Shown: positions 44,516 to 56,350 of the stretch, piece after piece
Layout of the letters: every line of letters starts with the position of its first letter
How positions within the stretch are numbered: the first letter of the stretch is position 1
Origin: Petunia secreta
Lineage: Eukaryota > Streptophyta > Magnoliopsida > Solanales > Solanaceae
Direction of reading: 5' to 3'
DNA: 64,000 nucleotides
Assembly: GCA_029990175.1 (NCBI GenBank)
Contig: JARKIP010000033.1
Coordinates: forward strand, 20,815,001 to 20,879,000
Translations under genes and position numbers: made by a program
Notes under the pieces: model-generated
Told to the model about the DNA's origin: nothing
The model's input: the letters and a program-made list of their open reading frames with translations, nothing else
The model's database searches: none

Positions 44516-47500
44516 TTACACAAACCGACTCATACGAGCCAACGCTTCCCTCTTGCAAATGGGGCAAGTGTTCTCGCGCATGATCCACTCTTTGATGCAA
44601 TCAACATGGTATATATGGCCACAATCGATTTTTCCAAGTTCTTCACCGTCAGAGTAGTCCTCCTAAAAACAAGATTGGTATCAAACCTAAGTTAGTTTAC
44701 AGCCTGGGAGTTTGGGGGGGGGGGGGGGGGGGTTGGGGGGAAGGGATTCTGAAATTTGGTGCCCCTTACCAAGCATATGCAGCAATGCTCCTTGCTCTCA
44801 GTACATGTTGACTTAGCCGACTCGAACTTATGCAGCTTAATGCACAAATAAAACGCTCCTACTCTTAGACTAGCTTTAGTAATTCTTATAAATTTTAAGA
44901 GCTCCATTTTGGCCTAAAAAATAAAAACACCATGTGATAGGATATAATCTATTCAAAGGAAGATTCAGATATGCTGTATCAAATCATGTTTTGATCTAAA
45001 AGCATTACCTCATCTTCAATAACAAGCCTAATCTGATTTTCTCCAACTTCCTCCTGTTCACCGTCACTTCCCTAAAATAACGAACTCACTCAGGAGCAGA
45101 CTAGAACAACATATAGACAACAAAGTTGCATGACAAATATATAAGAACATATTTGACTTTAAGCCTTATCTTTAGGTTATACAAAAGTGACTAGAAAATC
45201 TGTGATAAGTTCTTTTTCATTTTTTTATTTTCTATTTCTTAACGAGCAACAAGCCCTTAATTGTGCTGAATAGCTCTACAGGATTGATCTTAACCTATTG
45301 CAAACAGAATGTAGAGAATCGAACTACTCTAACATAATCAAGTGTCAGAAATTAGTCATGCAAGCATAAGATTAATATTGTTTGCAAAAGCACTACTTCA
45401 TTTTCAACCATAAGATTCTGCTCAGCATCTTCATCTTCTTGCGGTTCACCTTCACTTTCCTGAAATAGTAAACTCAATTAATTAGGAGCAGACTCATTGA
45501 ACACCACACCAATATCAAAATTGCTTGACAAATATATAAGAGCAGAAGATAAATTCTAGCCTTAGCTTTGCGTTATACAAGAAGGAAGACTATGACAGGT
45601 CTTATATTTTTTTTCCCTTTTTTTTAATGAGAAGCAAGCTCTTAATTCTGTTGAATAGCCCCTACAAAATTGTTCTTATCCTATAGCAAACAGAAGCTAG
45701 ACAGTAAGTACGAGAATGGATCTACTCTTACAAAACCAAGCGACAAAAGTTACTCGGGTTTTGTGGGTGAGGGGGACTTTCTAGTTTCTTAAATAAGAAA
45801 AGGGGACAAAGTCTTTAAGAATTGGGTGAGGGGACATTTTTAAGATTAGTACTAATGACTAATATTTTAAAAGTCCCCAAGTTTTTTTATTTACACAAAG
45901 CCCCCACCTCCTCATCTCTCCTCTCCAGCCTCCACCCCCCATCCGACCCCCACATCGCCCCCACCCCTCTGCCCATCCATCACCACCCTCCACCACTCTC
46001 GACTGCCACCTTCTGCCACCAACAACCACCTACCACCACCTTCTACCATCTTCCACCACTCACCGCTACCTCCAACCACCCTCCACAATCCACCGCCACC
46101 TCCTACCACCCTCCACTACCTACAACCACCTTCTACCACCCTCCACCACCACCCCACTACCCTTCACCACTTTAATTAAATGATGTATACACTTATATTA
46201 TATGTGTACACATATTATTATATGTGTACACATCTATCGTAATATGTGTACACATCTTCCGAGATGTGTACACATATAATATATGTGTATATATCCGACG
46301 AGATGCGTACTCATTTTTTCCAAACGTGAAAACATCTTCAAAATTGTTTAAACATATAAAAAATATTTTTACAGATCTGAAAAAATGCGTAAAATGACTA
46401 GAACTAAAAAATATGAAAATTAACGAAACGGGGATGAAGAAGAACAAAAAGAAGAAGAACGAAGAAAAAATAAAATGAATACGAAGAGGAAAAAAGAAAA
46501 CGGAGACGAAGAAGAAGAAAGAAAAATAATAAGGATGGTAATGAAATAAAATTTCAAAAGAAATCTAGAAGAAAGAAGGAGAAGGAAGAAGAAAAAAGAG
46601 GGAGAAAGAAGAAAGAGAGAAATAAAAGTTTGAAATGATTTGAATAGATGAGAAAGTAGAAGTAGGTGGGAAGGAGGGAAAATAAATATTTTATTTTTTT
46701 TTTGAATTTTGGGGCGTTTTTGTAATTTTTAGAAGTTTTTTTCCTATCCACAAGTTTTAAATGTTACAATTTGGCCCTCACTTAAGTTAATTAATTATTT
46801 GTCCCCTTTTCTTCTTTTGAAACTTGAGAGGACCCTATGCCTCTTTTTTCACAAGTTACTCATGCAAGCATAAGAATAATCATTGTTTCCTAAAGCATTA
46901 CCTCATTTTCAACAGTAAGATTCTGCTCAGCATCTTCGCCTTCTTCCGTTTGAGCTTCACTTTCCTGATATGTTAAACTCAATTACTTAGGAGCAGACTC
47001 ATTGAACGCCATACCAACAACCAAATTGCTTGAAAAATATATTAGAGCAGAAGATAAATTCTAGCCTTAGTTTTGCGTTATACAAGAAGGAAGTCTATGA
47101 CAAGTCTTTCACATTTTTTTTCTATTTTTAATGAGCAGCAAGCTCTTAGTTCTGTTGAATAGCCCCTACAAAATTGTTCTCATCCTGTTGCAAACAGAAG
47201 GTAGACAGCAGGTAGGAAAATGGATCTACTCATGCATAATCAAGTGACACTCATGCAAGCATAAGTTGAATCATTGTATCCAAAAGCATTACCTCATTTT
47301 CAACAGTAAGATTCTGTTCAGCATCTTCAATTTCTTCCGGTTCACCTTCACTTTCTTAAAATGTTGAACTCAATTAATTAGGAGCAGACTCATTGAACGC
47401 CATACTAATAACAAAATTTCTTAGAAAGTATTTAAAAGCAGAACTGCAGAAGATAAATTCTAGCCTTAGTTTTGCGTTATACCAAAGTAAGAAGTCTATG

Positions 47501-49150
47501 ACAGGTCTTTCCTTTTTTTCCCCTACTATTTAATGAGCAGCAAGCTCTTAATTGTTTTGAACACCCCTACAAAAAATTTCTTATCCTGTTGCAAGTAGAA
47601 GGTAGACAGTAGGTATGAGAGTGGAACTATTCTTTACGTAATCAAGCAACAAAAGTTACTTATGCAAGTATAAGATTAATCATCAGGTTGCAATATTCAG
47701 ATGCTACTAAGAAGTGGAGATGTTTATCCAACACTCTTCCACTGTAGAACCAACTTCAAATAACCGATAAATAGAACAGTACTGAATACTTTGAGATGTC
47801 AAATTTCACCCCCACCAAAATAAAACCATACTTTTCATTTCTGACCCACTAAAAATCCAACGTCTGAAGGAGCAAGGCCAGTATGATTTCTCAGAAGTTA
47901 GTCATTCCTAACATAAAATAACAGTTCCATGACAAAGATGCTGCATAGGAGCGACAACTTAATAACTAGACAAGCAATAATCTCCCTTGTTTTGACAAGC
48001 GAATTTATAGTAATATACATAGAAGTAATGTCTTTCATTAAATATCAGCTATCAGCACCAAGAAGCTATCTTCATATTGTCTAGAAATTTCATACTTTGG
48101 CCTTTAACGTCTTACCAATCTTAGGGTTGTCTTTGACTATATATGCTACATGACTGTCAGACTTACTCATCTTTTCCCCCTTCCATTAGGTGGAATCTGA
48201 CTTGGAAATGTACACATATATGGAAACAACGAGAAAACTACTATTCAGATAACAAAAAGAAGTGCACAACATGGTGGGAACATTCACATTAAAAGGATAA
48301 CTATGAAGCTTTTTTTGTAAATTAACCATATTTGTACGAAAAAAGTTCAAGAAAAAAAGGAGAGATCTGATAAGGAAAAAAACTTAGTTAGCAAGACTTC
48401 AAGAATCATCAAATAATGCATACATTTATAACTAAATAATTCAACAAGAAAAAGTTGCATACTAATATTTTTCCTAAGCATGTCATATTAGCATTAGTAT
48501 TATTCCTATATAGATTATTTCTATCTTAATATTCGTCTTTATTGCTATTGGTGTTTTCTGTTTACTTTGGATTATTGTTTAGTTTTTATTATTATCTTTA
48601 CCATGGTATTTTCATCATTTTTTTTCAAAGATGTATTCTAAATTTTCTTTAGGCGAGGTGTCTATCGAAAACAGCCTCTCCACCTTGGTGGGTGTAAGGT
48701 TTGCGTACATCTGACCCTCCCCAAACCTCACTACTGGGATAACACTGGGTATGTTGTTACATTTTCTCTAAGCATGCCTCAAATACCTAAACTACTTAGA
48801 AGTGTACATTTAAGTTCCACATGAAGTGTCAACCACACGTGGAGATATACAAACCAACTGAAATAGAGTATTTTTGAATTGAATGGAGTGGAAGGGAGTT
48901 CTCATACAAAGTGGAGATAAGCTAGCAAATATTCAAAAGAAAAATTTCATAATATCAAAATCCTTTTCCAAAACCAATATCAACAATGAGTCAATAATTG
49001 TTAAGCAATAGATGGATAAATGATATAGAGCAGCCAACATAAGAAAGGAGGAGTACGACTGAAACTTTAGTTGTTTGATTGAAACTTAACTGGAATCATG
49101 GTTTGTGTAGATGAATCGACCATATCAGCATCAGATTTGTAGCTATCCAT
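44516..49150 (-). CDS. RING-H2 E3 ubiquitin ligase, small multi-exon gene
   Basis: Likely a ubiquitin ligase: a C-terminal RING-H2 binds two zincs and an E2. Minus-strand exons, all phase 0: 49150-49091 (start, MDSYKSDADMVDSS), acidic exons 46964-46902, 45459-45397 and 45071-45009, then 44913-44770 and 44662-44516. The last two join as CCICLEDYSDG; the domain continues CGHIYHVDCIKEWI and CPICK, with all eight ligands present. Introns have GT-AG ends. About 179 residues without the 62-bp exon at 47354-47293, which would shift frame. The RING wording resembles MBR2/HIP1-type plant ligases. A MITE sits in one intron. Start exon is less certain than the RING exons. No signal or membrane segment is seen. 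Confidence 0.75.
44714..44740 (+). repeat. Poly-G tract in the last intron of the RING gene
   Basis: Nineteen G in a row, TT, then six more G. On the gene strand it is poly-C, about 30 bp downstream of the splice donor at 44769. The paralogue has 29 G at the same place (54026-54054). Confidence 0.93.
45009..47690 (-). repeat. Array of four duplicated exon-plus-intron units of about 390 bp
   Basis: Each unit has a 63-bp exon between AG and GTA and a similar intron (containing TTCTAGCCTTAG and CTACAAAATTGTTC-like phrases). Exons: 45009-45071, 45397-45459, 46902-46964, 47293-47354. The products are acidic 21-residue repeats: GSDGEQEEVGENQIRLVIED(E), ESEGEPQEDEDAEQNLMVEN(E), ESEAQTEEGEDAEQNLTVEN(E), and the last as ESEGEPEEIEDAEQNLTVEN(E). 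The fourth lacks one base at its acceptor (62 bp). Phase-0 exons in multiples of three let repeat number vary without frame loss. The paralogue has one unit (54294-54359). Confidence 0.85.
45756..46852. mobile_element. Mutator-like MITE, 1097 bp, in an intron of the RING gene
   Basis: The 9-bp duplication AAGTTACTC flanks it (45747-45755 and 46853-46861); neighbouring repeat units have the uninterrupted sequence. The ends are imperfect inverted repeats sharing GAAAAGGGGACAAA (about 45797-45810, and as the complement at 46800-46815). The interior has a CCACC-rich stretch (45900-46160), repeats of ATGTGTACACAT (46190-46300), and a GAA-rich purine stretch (46430-46620). The Pro/His/Thr-rich frame at 45822 is read from low-complexity DNA. 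No transposase. Confidence 0.87.
47691..48482. other. Intron sequence of the RING gene
   Basis: No exon was recognised between the exon array and the SINE. Parts match 54470-55040 of the paralogous copy (GAGATGTCAAATTTCAC against GAGACGCCAAATTTTAC), so the interval is old duplicated intron. Confidence 0.55.
48483..48759 (+). mobile_element. Solanaceous-type SINE
   Basis: The 3' half reads GTCTATCGAAAACAGCCTCT, TAAGGTTTGCGTACA and ACACTGGGTATGTTGTT, the phrase of abundant TTG-tailed SINEs of Solanaceae. Imperfect copies of TTTTC.CTAAGCATG at 48469-48482 and 48762-48776 look like an aged target duplication. The pol III boxes were not clearly identified. It lies in an intron in the sense opposite to the gene. 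Confidence 0.7.
48784..49090. other. Intron after the start exon of the RING gene
   Basis: AT-rich with no further coding signal. Its start near 49085 provides the GTTAAG donor for the putative start exon on the minus strand. Confidence 0.5.
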
Positions 49151-50515
49151 CTGAGGTACAACAGGAAATGGTTAGTTGTTTGATTGAATGACTGGTTGAT
49201 ATTTTGAATCCTCTTTACTTACCAATGAAAGAGAAGTAGCTTTCACGAAGAGCTTGCTAATTTATTTTCGAGATAATTCCAGAATTTTTTTTTTTCTGGG
49301 ACGGAAAATATACCATGATATACAGGTACAGAGACAACTTCACAGTGGATTCTTCTGCCTCTTTTCCAATAAAAAAAACCATTGTGTACAGAAAGCATAG
49401 GTGTGTAAACTAAAAGCGAAGAGGGAACAAAATCCATGAGACATGACAGAGACACAAAGAGACAGTGTTTTGCACAAATGAAACACACATACATGACACA
49501 TGACATTAATTGAGGTAGTAATGGCTATAGAACACACTAAGGTCTACAAAGCATCATGTGAAATTTCTGATTTTTTTTAGAATTAGAGGGAGGAGGAAAA
49601 TTACTTTCAAACTAGTAAATGAAAAACTAAAGGGAGAACCTCAAAAAAAATTTCTAAGCATGCATTCCATTTAGTCATTACTCCTTATTTTTCACCTTCT
49701 CCATCACTAAAAAGGTCCGTATTTCCTATTTGAAGAGTCAAGCTGATTTCGTTTGGTTTCTCAAGTAAATGTGTAATGCTTTCTGATTCAGAGTTTATGA
49801 TTATAGTGTTTACCATGCATTTAAGTACATAGATCATATTTTGCAAAACCAATACATCAACATATCTCGAATATTAGATCAAATACATCAAGCTTTTTGG
49901 AAGGAAGGAGTACAATAAAGCACTTCTAAACAATATTATTAAGTAAAGCTTTTCAATTCCACTACAGAAATATTAATGTAGAATAATTAATACAGTTCCA
50001 ACGATATCATCTCGAGATATGATGATTGTGTTTCTAATTTGACATATTCATTGTACGTGACAAAATTATACCTTGCTGCCTTATGGAACAAGGATTTATA
50101 TACATTTAGATTTACTTGGATCGTTATTGGATTATAGTTATTTAATAGTGTGACTTTACTATTAAATTTCCCCTTAACTTGCTAGGATGGTCAATCATAT
50201 TTTAGCGAGAAACCGAACTCCCTTTCTTTTCACTTTCTTGTCCTACGCTTTCTCTGGATATATAACTGTCGCACTTCTCTGAGAAAAAAAGGAACCTAGA
50301 GGAAAATAAAGGAATTTAACTTGACAGATACTAAATAGATCACCTAAAGGAAAATGTGTAATTAAAAGTGTTCAGCCACAATTCTTTCCCACCCCCAGGC
50401 CCACATGCACACTGTTCCAACGACATTAAGCCAACACTCAGAAAATACAAAATTGCAAAAGGTTGCAAGGAAACACAGTAGATAAGAAATTGGCAAATCA
50501 CAGATGAATATTTAC
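49151..50515. other. Upstream intron of the RING gene
   Basis: No coding exon recognised. The 65-87 codon frames near 49243-49537 have no recognisable feature. From 49700 to 50500 it matches 56675-57330 in the second copy (GTAATGCTTTCTGATTCAG near 49770 and 56736). Confidence 0.55.
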
Positions 50516-50568
50516 CTCAATTGTTCCAAATGTTCCGTTAAATAATGAAACAGAAAAACTTCAGTCGT
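50516..50568 (-). other. Candidate 5' UTR exon of the RING gene
   Basis: A 53-bp segment between TTTTGCAG and GTAAAT on the minus strand. It has one open frame (TTEVFLFHYLTEHLEQL), and the copy at 57343-57398 differs by exactly 3 bp with good splice sites, so it may be an exon. Its open frame is not compatible with the frame of the start exon at 49150, so I place it upstream of the start codon. Confidence 0.45.
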
Positions 50569-52610
50569 CTGCAAAACAAAAAAATCATAGCTCAGGCTTA
50601 CGAACAACAAAAGAAGTTCAGAGGCATCTGGAAGCAGTAACTAATGTTTAATAACTGCAAAATTATTCAAAATCTATCTGTCCTAGAGCAGCATCTAGCC
50701 AATGAGTTTTAACATCATAAGTTGGCGTCCTTCAAGAAAAAGAGTAGCATCATTGGATTTAATTAATTTGATTTAAATGATCAATGAGAATCACCAGAAA
50801 AGTATGTAACACATGTAACTTTTCAACTAATAAATCTACTTTGCCTATCCCCCTCAATCCTGAATTATTTGGGGTTCGCTACATGATTTCTTTGAATCTA
50901 TTCCTCTCCATTCATGGTTTCCCTCACACTCAACAAATGTAATGAACCTTGCTGACTTCGTTCAAAGGGTTCACCATAAATTGAAATCTTTTTAAGTGAT
51001 AACATTAAAATAAAATGAAAAGAGCACAAAAGGCGTAAAAACAACAATGAAGACATAAACTAGAAGTTACTTCATCTCAGCTTCATGAATCGTCTGCCCG
51101 CATAAAATGGAAGATATTTCAAATATTTTTTTTAAAAGGATAAATGAAGAATAGTAAAAAGTGGCTTACCAAAATTAACTACATTTGTTAGATAAAATGT
51201 TTTAGCATGTAACATTTCCTTAATATGATTATTTTACCAGATAACAATACACATTTTGTAAAACGAGCACACCATTAAGTTCTTGCTCGATCAGGAGGAT
51301 ACAGCGTGTACTCAATCCTGTGAGGCTAACTACTCAGGGGCAAGGCTTTTATTGACCCAAACCAAAGCAAGCAACTGATGAAAGTAAATTATTTTGTTTT
51401 ATACACTCCTGGAATCTACCGTAGTGCTCAACGACAGCAAAACTGGCTGGAAAATATTCAATTTGAGGGAAATAAGAAAAGCTTTTCTAGTAAAACTTCC
51501 AAAAGCTTTAGAAAAGCAAGAAGGCAAATATTAGCAAATTTGGACCCTTTTTCCTGTTTCCTCATTTCAACTCATCTTTGTTGGGGGTTTTTTTCTTTTC
51601 CTTTTTCGGGGTGAAGGGAGGGGAACAACCAAAGATTAGACCTTTAGATATCAGAGAGCTATGTTAGAGTAAAACCATGGAGATATAGTAAAATCAGAAG
51701 CCAGAAACACACCTTGCCCAAAAAACATAAAGTAGATAAAAAGGATGTGAGACATTGTCACATAAGTATCAAAAATGAGAAAAGTGAAAGAAGGTCAAAC
51801 ATGCAAAATCAAGAAACCATTAATACACAGCAGAAAAACACACCAACTCAACTTAAAGACGTAATCTATGACAGATTGTGGTCAGATCTTATCAAAGTCA
51901 AAATCTGATGCCAAAAAACACAACATAGAAAGAAAAATAGTGACTTATTAAGGAAAAAATATTTATCATGGATGCATGCATGATCATCAAGGTGATAGTT
52001 TCAACGGTATAATCAAAATAGACCAACTAGATTATTTTATAACGAAAAAGCCACCAACTTATTTTGCGTCCACTTGCTAACATAAACCGTAATAAATCAA
52101 GAAAACAATTCAGGGAGGTTAGTCCATCTCACAAAAACTAACCCATGAAAGCAGAGACACTTACCCAAATGTGAATACAATGGAGCAACTGTTTTGTCTG
52201 CACTGAAAGTAATCAACAGAAAGAAAGGCGATGGGTAGGGACTATTTAAATAATACGAGATTACAGTAATCAAAGATTCTAATTGAGTACAGTAAAAACT
52301 TAAAACAAGAGATTTTAGCAATCAAACGGTCAAAAATTGAGGACAGGAACAAGCAAATACAAGTCAAACGGTCGAAAATTGAGGACAGGAACAAGCAAAT
52401 ACAAGTCAAACGGTCAATAATTGAGGATAGGAACAAATTTAAAACAAACAAATATAGCAATCAAGGTAAATTCAAGAATTGAGGATAGGAACAACCTAAA
52501 TTACAGCACTCGCATAGAGATAACGAAGTTCATAAGTATCGCAGTATGAGGCAGTGCAGCCTCCTTGCAATTCAAACCAATATCTAGCCTGTGACATACA
52601 GAGGGAAAGG
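50569..52610. other. Duplicated region upstream of the RING gene, no gene recognised
   Basis: Parts match 55960-56160, 57590-57780 and 58020-58960. A possible short exon lies at about 52162-52200 (minus strand, TTTCAG before TGCAGACAAAAC, GTAAGT after). The 64-78 codon frames at 51378 and 51714 show nothing recognisable. A 42-bp repeat lies at 52322-52440. Confidence 0.5.
52322..52440. repeat. 42-bp tandem repeat, about three copies
   Basis: Unit contains CAAACGGTC, AAAATTGAGGACAGGAACAA and GCAAATACAAGT. It makes a repeated open frame on the minus strand that I regard as repeat artefact. Absent as an array from the paralogous copies at 56400 and 58720, which hold a single unit. Confidence 0.85.
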
Positions 52611-53818
52611 TCATTTTTACTGAGCATCTTGAACCTCGTGAAACTACTTTTTGTTCTTGAACATCATGAAACCAATATCAATTATTTGTTTTTAGCTTAA
52701 TAGAAAAGTTTTCTCCTAAAATTCTATTTTTTGTGTACTGGCACTGGGTTTTGTGGAGTATCAGTCTTCTATTTTTTGGGTTTAAGCAGCTTGTATCCGA
52801 AACCCATCAGCCTGACAAATTAGAATTTACACTGGGTATTACTTATCAGTCTTCTGTAACCAAAACTCGGTGCTTGGTTATCACAAGGCCAAACATCTAG
52901 TTTTCATACTAATCACTCGACGAGGAAAAATATATATTACTATATAGGGAAAAGATCTAAATTTAGCCATATATAATACGAAATTACTCAATTTGACATC
53001 TGTTACGCTTTTGATTGATTTATACCCTTGCCGTGAGCAAATTCCCAGTATTTTGCTGTTGTCATTAATGAAGCTCCAATATGAAAGGTGAAAAGGAAAG
53101 ATTTTAAAGATTTTGGGATGAAAGCATACATGTTAGATAGTAAATGCTCATAACAATTTATGCACATGTATTCACCTGTAATTACGTAGCTACGAAAGTA
53201 GACATTTATGGGTATTCTACAAGCACGTTCTTTTTAGTAAATAGGACAAAATATCAGGTGCACATAACTCTGGAAACAAAGATAATTTTTCAGTAAATAT
53301 ATCATATACTAAATGAAGCAGCACCATCTAAAGAGGCATTCAGAAACTGCAGAAAATTTTACATGGATGTGTGTACCTATTATGTAGTTATAAATACGCA
53401 TTTAAGCATACCTATATTTGAACCTAGCAAACTGGACAGTAGATCAGTAATTACAGAGCTAAATGAAGCAGCGGAAGCAAAGAGGTATCCAAAATCTCCA
53501 GAAAATGTCCATAAGAACCAAATTTATTGAACATAAGTCACTCAAAACAACATGAGTACTAATTTATGCTTAGCCTCGAGGTCTAAGCTAAATCTTATTG
53601 TCATTGAAAAGCAAGATAACACACCAAACTTCCTAAAATAAAAGAACTAAGAAGACCATTGTTTTCTCTATCTGAGAATGGTTCCTTATTTGTAAGTTTT
53701 ACTCGACTCTATTAAGCTCATTCAAAAACACAGATGCAGAACAGTGCCACCAGTCAATTCTAACTTAAATAAACTGATTAGGTGTAGCCTGAGTCAACAT
53801 GAAAATGCACGGATTTAC
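52611..53818. other. Spacer between the two RING units
   Basis: No gene. A phrase AAAAGATCTAAATTTAGCC near 52951 resembles one at 59716, likely a shared short dispersed repeat. From about 53430 the sequence is the paralogous 3' flank of the RING pseudogene. Confidence 0.5.
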
Positions 53819-54022
53819 TCAGAGTAAACAAGCCAGCGCTTCCCTCTTACAAATGGGGCAAGAGTTCTGGATCATTATCCAATCTTTGATGCAATCAACA
53901 GGGTATACATGGTCACAATCAATTTTTCCAAGTTCTTCCCTGTCACAATAGTCCTCCTAAGAATAACACATGACCCATTAAAAAAAATTAGTATCAGACT
54001 TATTAAAATTACAGATGCAGGA

Positions 54023-54025
<3 letters not shown>

Positions 54026-54054
<29 letters not shown>
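54026..54054 (+). repeat. Poly-G tract (29 G) in the RING pseudogene intron
   Basis: Pure G run at the position equivalent to 44714-44740, downstream of the same splice donor on the minus strand. Confidence 0.93.
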
Positions 54055-54359
54055 ATTCTGAAATTTGGTGCCTCTTACCAAACATATGCAGCAGTGCTCC
54101 TTGTTCTCATGGTATGTTGACGAGGCTGCCTCGTACCTATGCAGCTTAATGCTTAATAAAAAGCTTGTGCTCTCGAACCAGCATAAGTATTTCTTCTAAA
54201 CCCTAAGAGTTCCAATAAGGCCTGAAAAATAAAACAGAATGTGAAGGGATATCATCCATTCAAAGGAAAATTCAAGGATATATGCTGTATTACCTCATTT
54301 TCAGAAGCAATCCGATTCTGCTCATCATATTCATCTTCTTCCTGTTAACCTTCATTTTC

Positions 54360-55410
54360 CTGAAAAGAACTCAGTTAGGAGCAGAGCCGACACATGGAAC
54401 ACCATACCAACAAATAAATTGCATGACAAATGTATAAGAGCAGAAGAGTCTAGCCTTAGCTTTGGGTTAGCAAAGTATTGAACATTTTGAGACGCCAAAT
54501 TTTACACTCTCCAAAATATTACTTCTGGAGGAACAAGGCCAGTATGCTTTTAGAAGTTAGTCATACAGATTACAGAAATATAACAGTTTCCTGACAAAAG
54601 ATGCTGTATAGGAGCAACCACTTAATAACCAGACAAGCAATAAACTCTCCTGTTTTGATAAGTAAATTTAGAGTAATCTTCATATAAGTAAGGTATTCAC
54701 TAAGTATCAGCACCAAGAAGGTTTCTTTATATCGGTTAGCAATGTCATACTTTGACTACATATGCTAAATAACTGCCAGAACGACACAGTTTATTCCTCC
54801 TTTCGCCTTCCTGTTAGGTAGAGTCTAGCTCAGAAAGGTACACAGATACAGAAACATACAGAAAACTACTATACAGATTAAAAAGAAGTGCACAACGTTG
54901 TGGAAACACGCCCATTAAAAGGATAACAACTGAGCATTTTGTAAATTACTCATGAATAAATAGAAAAAGTAAAAACAAAAAAAAAAGGATCTAAAACGGA
55001 AAAAAACTTACAAGTTAGCACGACTTCAAGAATCATCAAATAATGCATACATTTATAAATAAATCAACTCTTCAAGAATTCATTGGACATTTTGTTTTGA
55101 TCCTGAACAATAATAATTATAGTTTCTAGAGGAAAAAAGCTTTTTTATAATCATCAAATATCTAAAACTACTTTAAGTTGTACCATTAAGTTTCGACTCA
55201 AGTGTCAAAAACTCTTATATTGACAAGACATGCTACAAATTGACAAACCAACTGAGATAAAGAAAAATTTCTTCATCTCTATGTCTTTTTCCAAAATCAA
55301 AATATCAACAGTGACCCCAATTTTGTTATGGAATTGATAGATAGCTAAATAAGATAGGAACTAACATAAAAGAAGAGGAATACAACTAAAAGCTTAGTAA
55401 AGTTGCGAAA
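54360..55410. other. Intron-derived sequence of the RING pseudogene
   Basis: No gene. Matches the intron of the intact gene but without the amplified exon units, the Mutator-like MITE or the SINE. Contains AT-rich unique DNA. Confidence 0.55.
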
Positions 55411-56164
55411 CTTAACTGGAATCATGGGTTGTGTAGATGAGGCGACCACATCTGCAGTGTTCTCTCCATAAAGATGCGACGTTATAAAATCTGGTCACAA
55501 TAAAATGAAAATCAGGGGAAATATTAAGCAACATATAGATACTACATATAACCGTGTTGTACTAATACGCGATTACATAATTTAAAGCTTAGAGGGATAA
55601 GGGAGCAGGGAGGAGGGATTGAGGAGCAGAGATACGTATGGGACTCCACAAGCTCACATACATCAAGAATCAAAATCTATAGAGTGAAAGTAGTTCAAAC
55701 ATGCAACATCGGAAAACCGAGAGTACACATGGAAGCAGGTGGAGAGAGATTTTAAAATAAGACCCAAGCAACGCTGAGTGGACAGAGGAAAATTTCTAAG
55801 TAAAGACTAATAACTACAATCTAGTAATACCTAAACCATGGATTAAGCTTTTAGACTAATTTATAATCCAGAAAACTTAGTCTGTATAGTATTTATTTCA
55901 CATCCTTTCTTTCCTTCACCAAATTTGTATAGTCAAAACCTCAGGTATCTAATTGCAATGAATGACACCAACTCAATATAAACACATAATCTAAGACAGA
56001 TAATGCTCAGATCTCATCAAAATAAAAATCTGATGCTAGAAAACATAACAAATGAAAGAAAATTATGACTAACTAGACTATTCTACAGAAAAAGGAACTA
56101 ACTTTTACATCCAGCTTATAACATAGACTATAGCATGAAACATAATAAATCAAGAAAACGATGC

Positions 56165-56350
56165 TTCCATCCTTAACTAGAGGTTTCAGGTTCGAGCCCT
56201 GAAATAGAAAAATTCCCGGGGCGCTTCAGTCGGGATTAGTCAAGATTAGTCGGGCCAGTGGGTATTGGATATATGGTTACAACAACAACTTACCCAGTAT
56301 AAATCCACAAGTGGGGTCTTGAGAGAGTAAGATGTACGCAGAACTTATCG
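56165..56350. mobile_element. Two abutting SINE fragments in opposite orientations
   Basis: 56165-56280 has a B-box-like GGTTCGAGCCC and GGGCCAGTGGGTATTGG, like the body of a tRNA-derived SINE on the plus strand. 56281-56350 begins CAACAACAAC and reads CCACAAGTGGGGTCTTG, the reversed 3' end of a TTG-tailed SINE. The same pair is at 58322-58505; the equivalent site near 52108 lacks it. Confidence 0.62.

Larger units (their letters stand above)
53819..55473 (-). pseudogene. RING-H2 ligase paralogue, degenerate
   Basis: Same exon order as the gene at 44516-49150. The last exon (53956-53819) reads EDYCDREELGKIDCDHVYPV and IQNSCPICKREALACLL, where the ligand His after CDHVY has become Pro. The preceding exon (54221-54079) is 143 bp instead of 144, a frameshift. 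The single acidic exon (54359-54294) has an in-frame stop after ENEG. The start-exon equivalent (55417-55473) has no usable ATG. A functional RING product is very unlikely. Confidence 0.82.

Noticed and set aside
45822..46175. A 117-codon Pro/His/Thr-rich protein
   Set aside because: Read from CCACC low-complexity DNA inside a Mutator-like MITE.
56165..56280. A tRNA gene, from the GGTTCGAGCCC B-box
   Set aside because: No acceptor or anticodon arms can be folded; it is in a SINE-like body duplicated at 58322.
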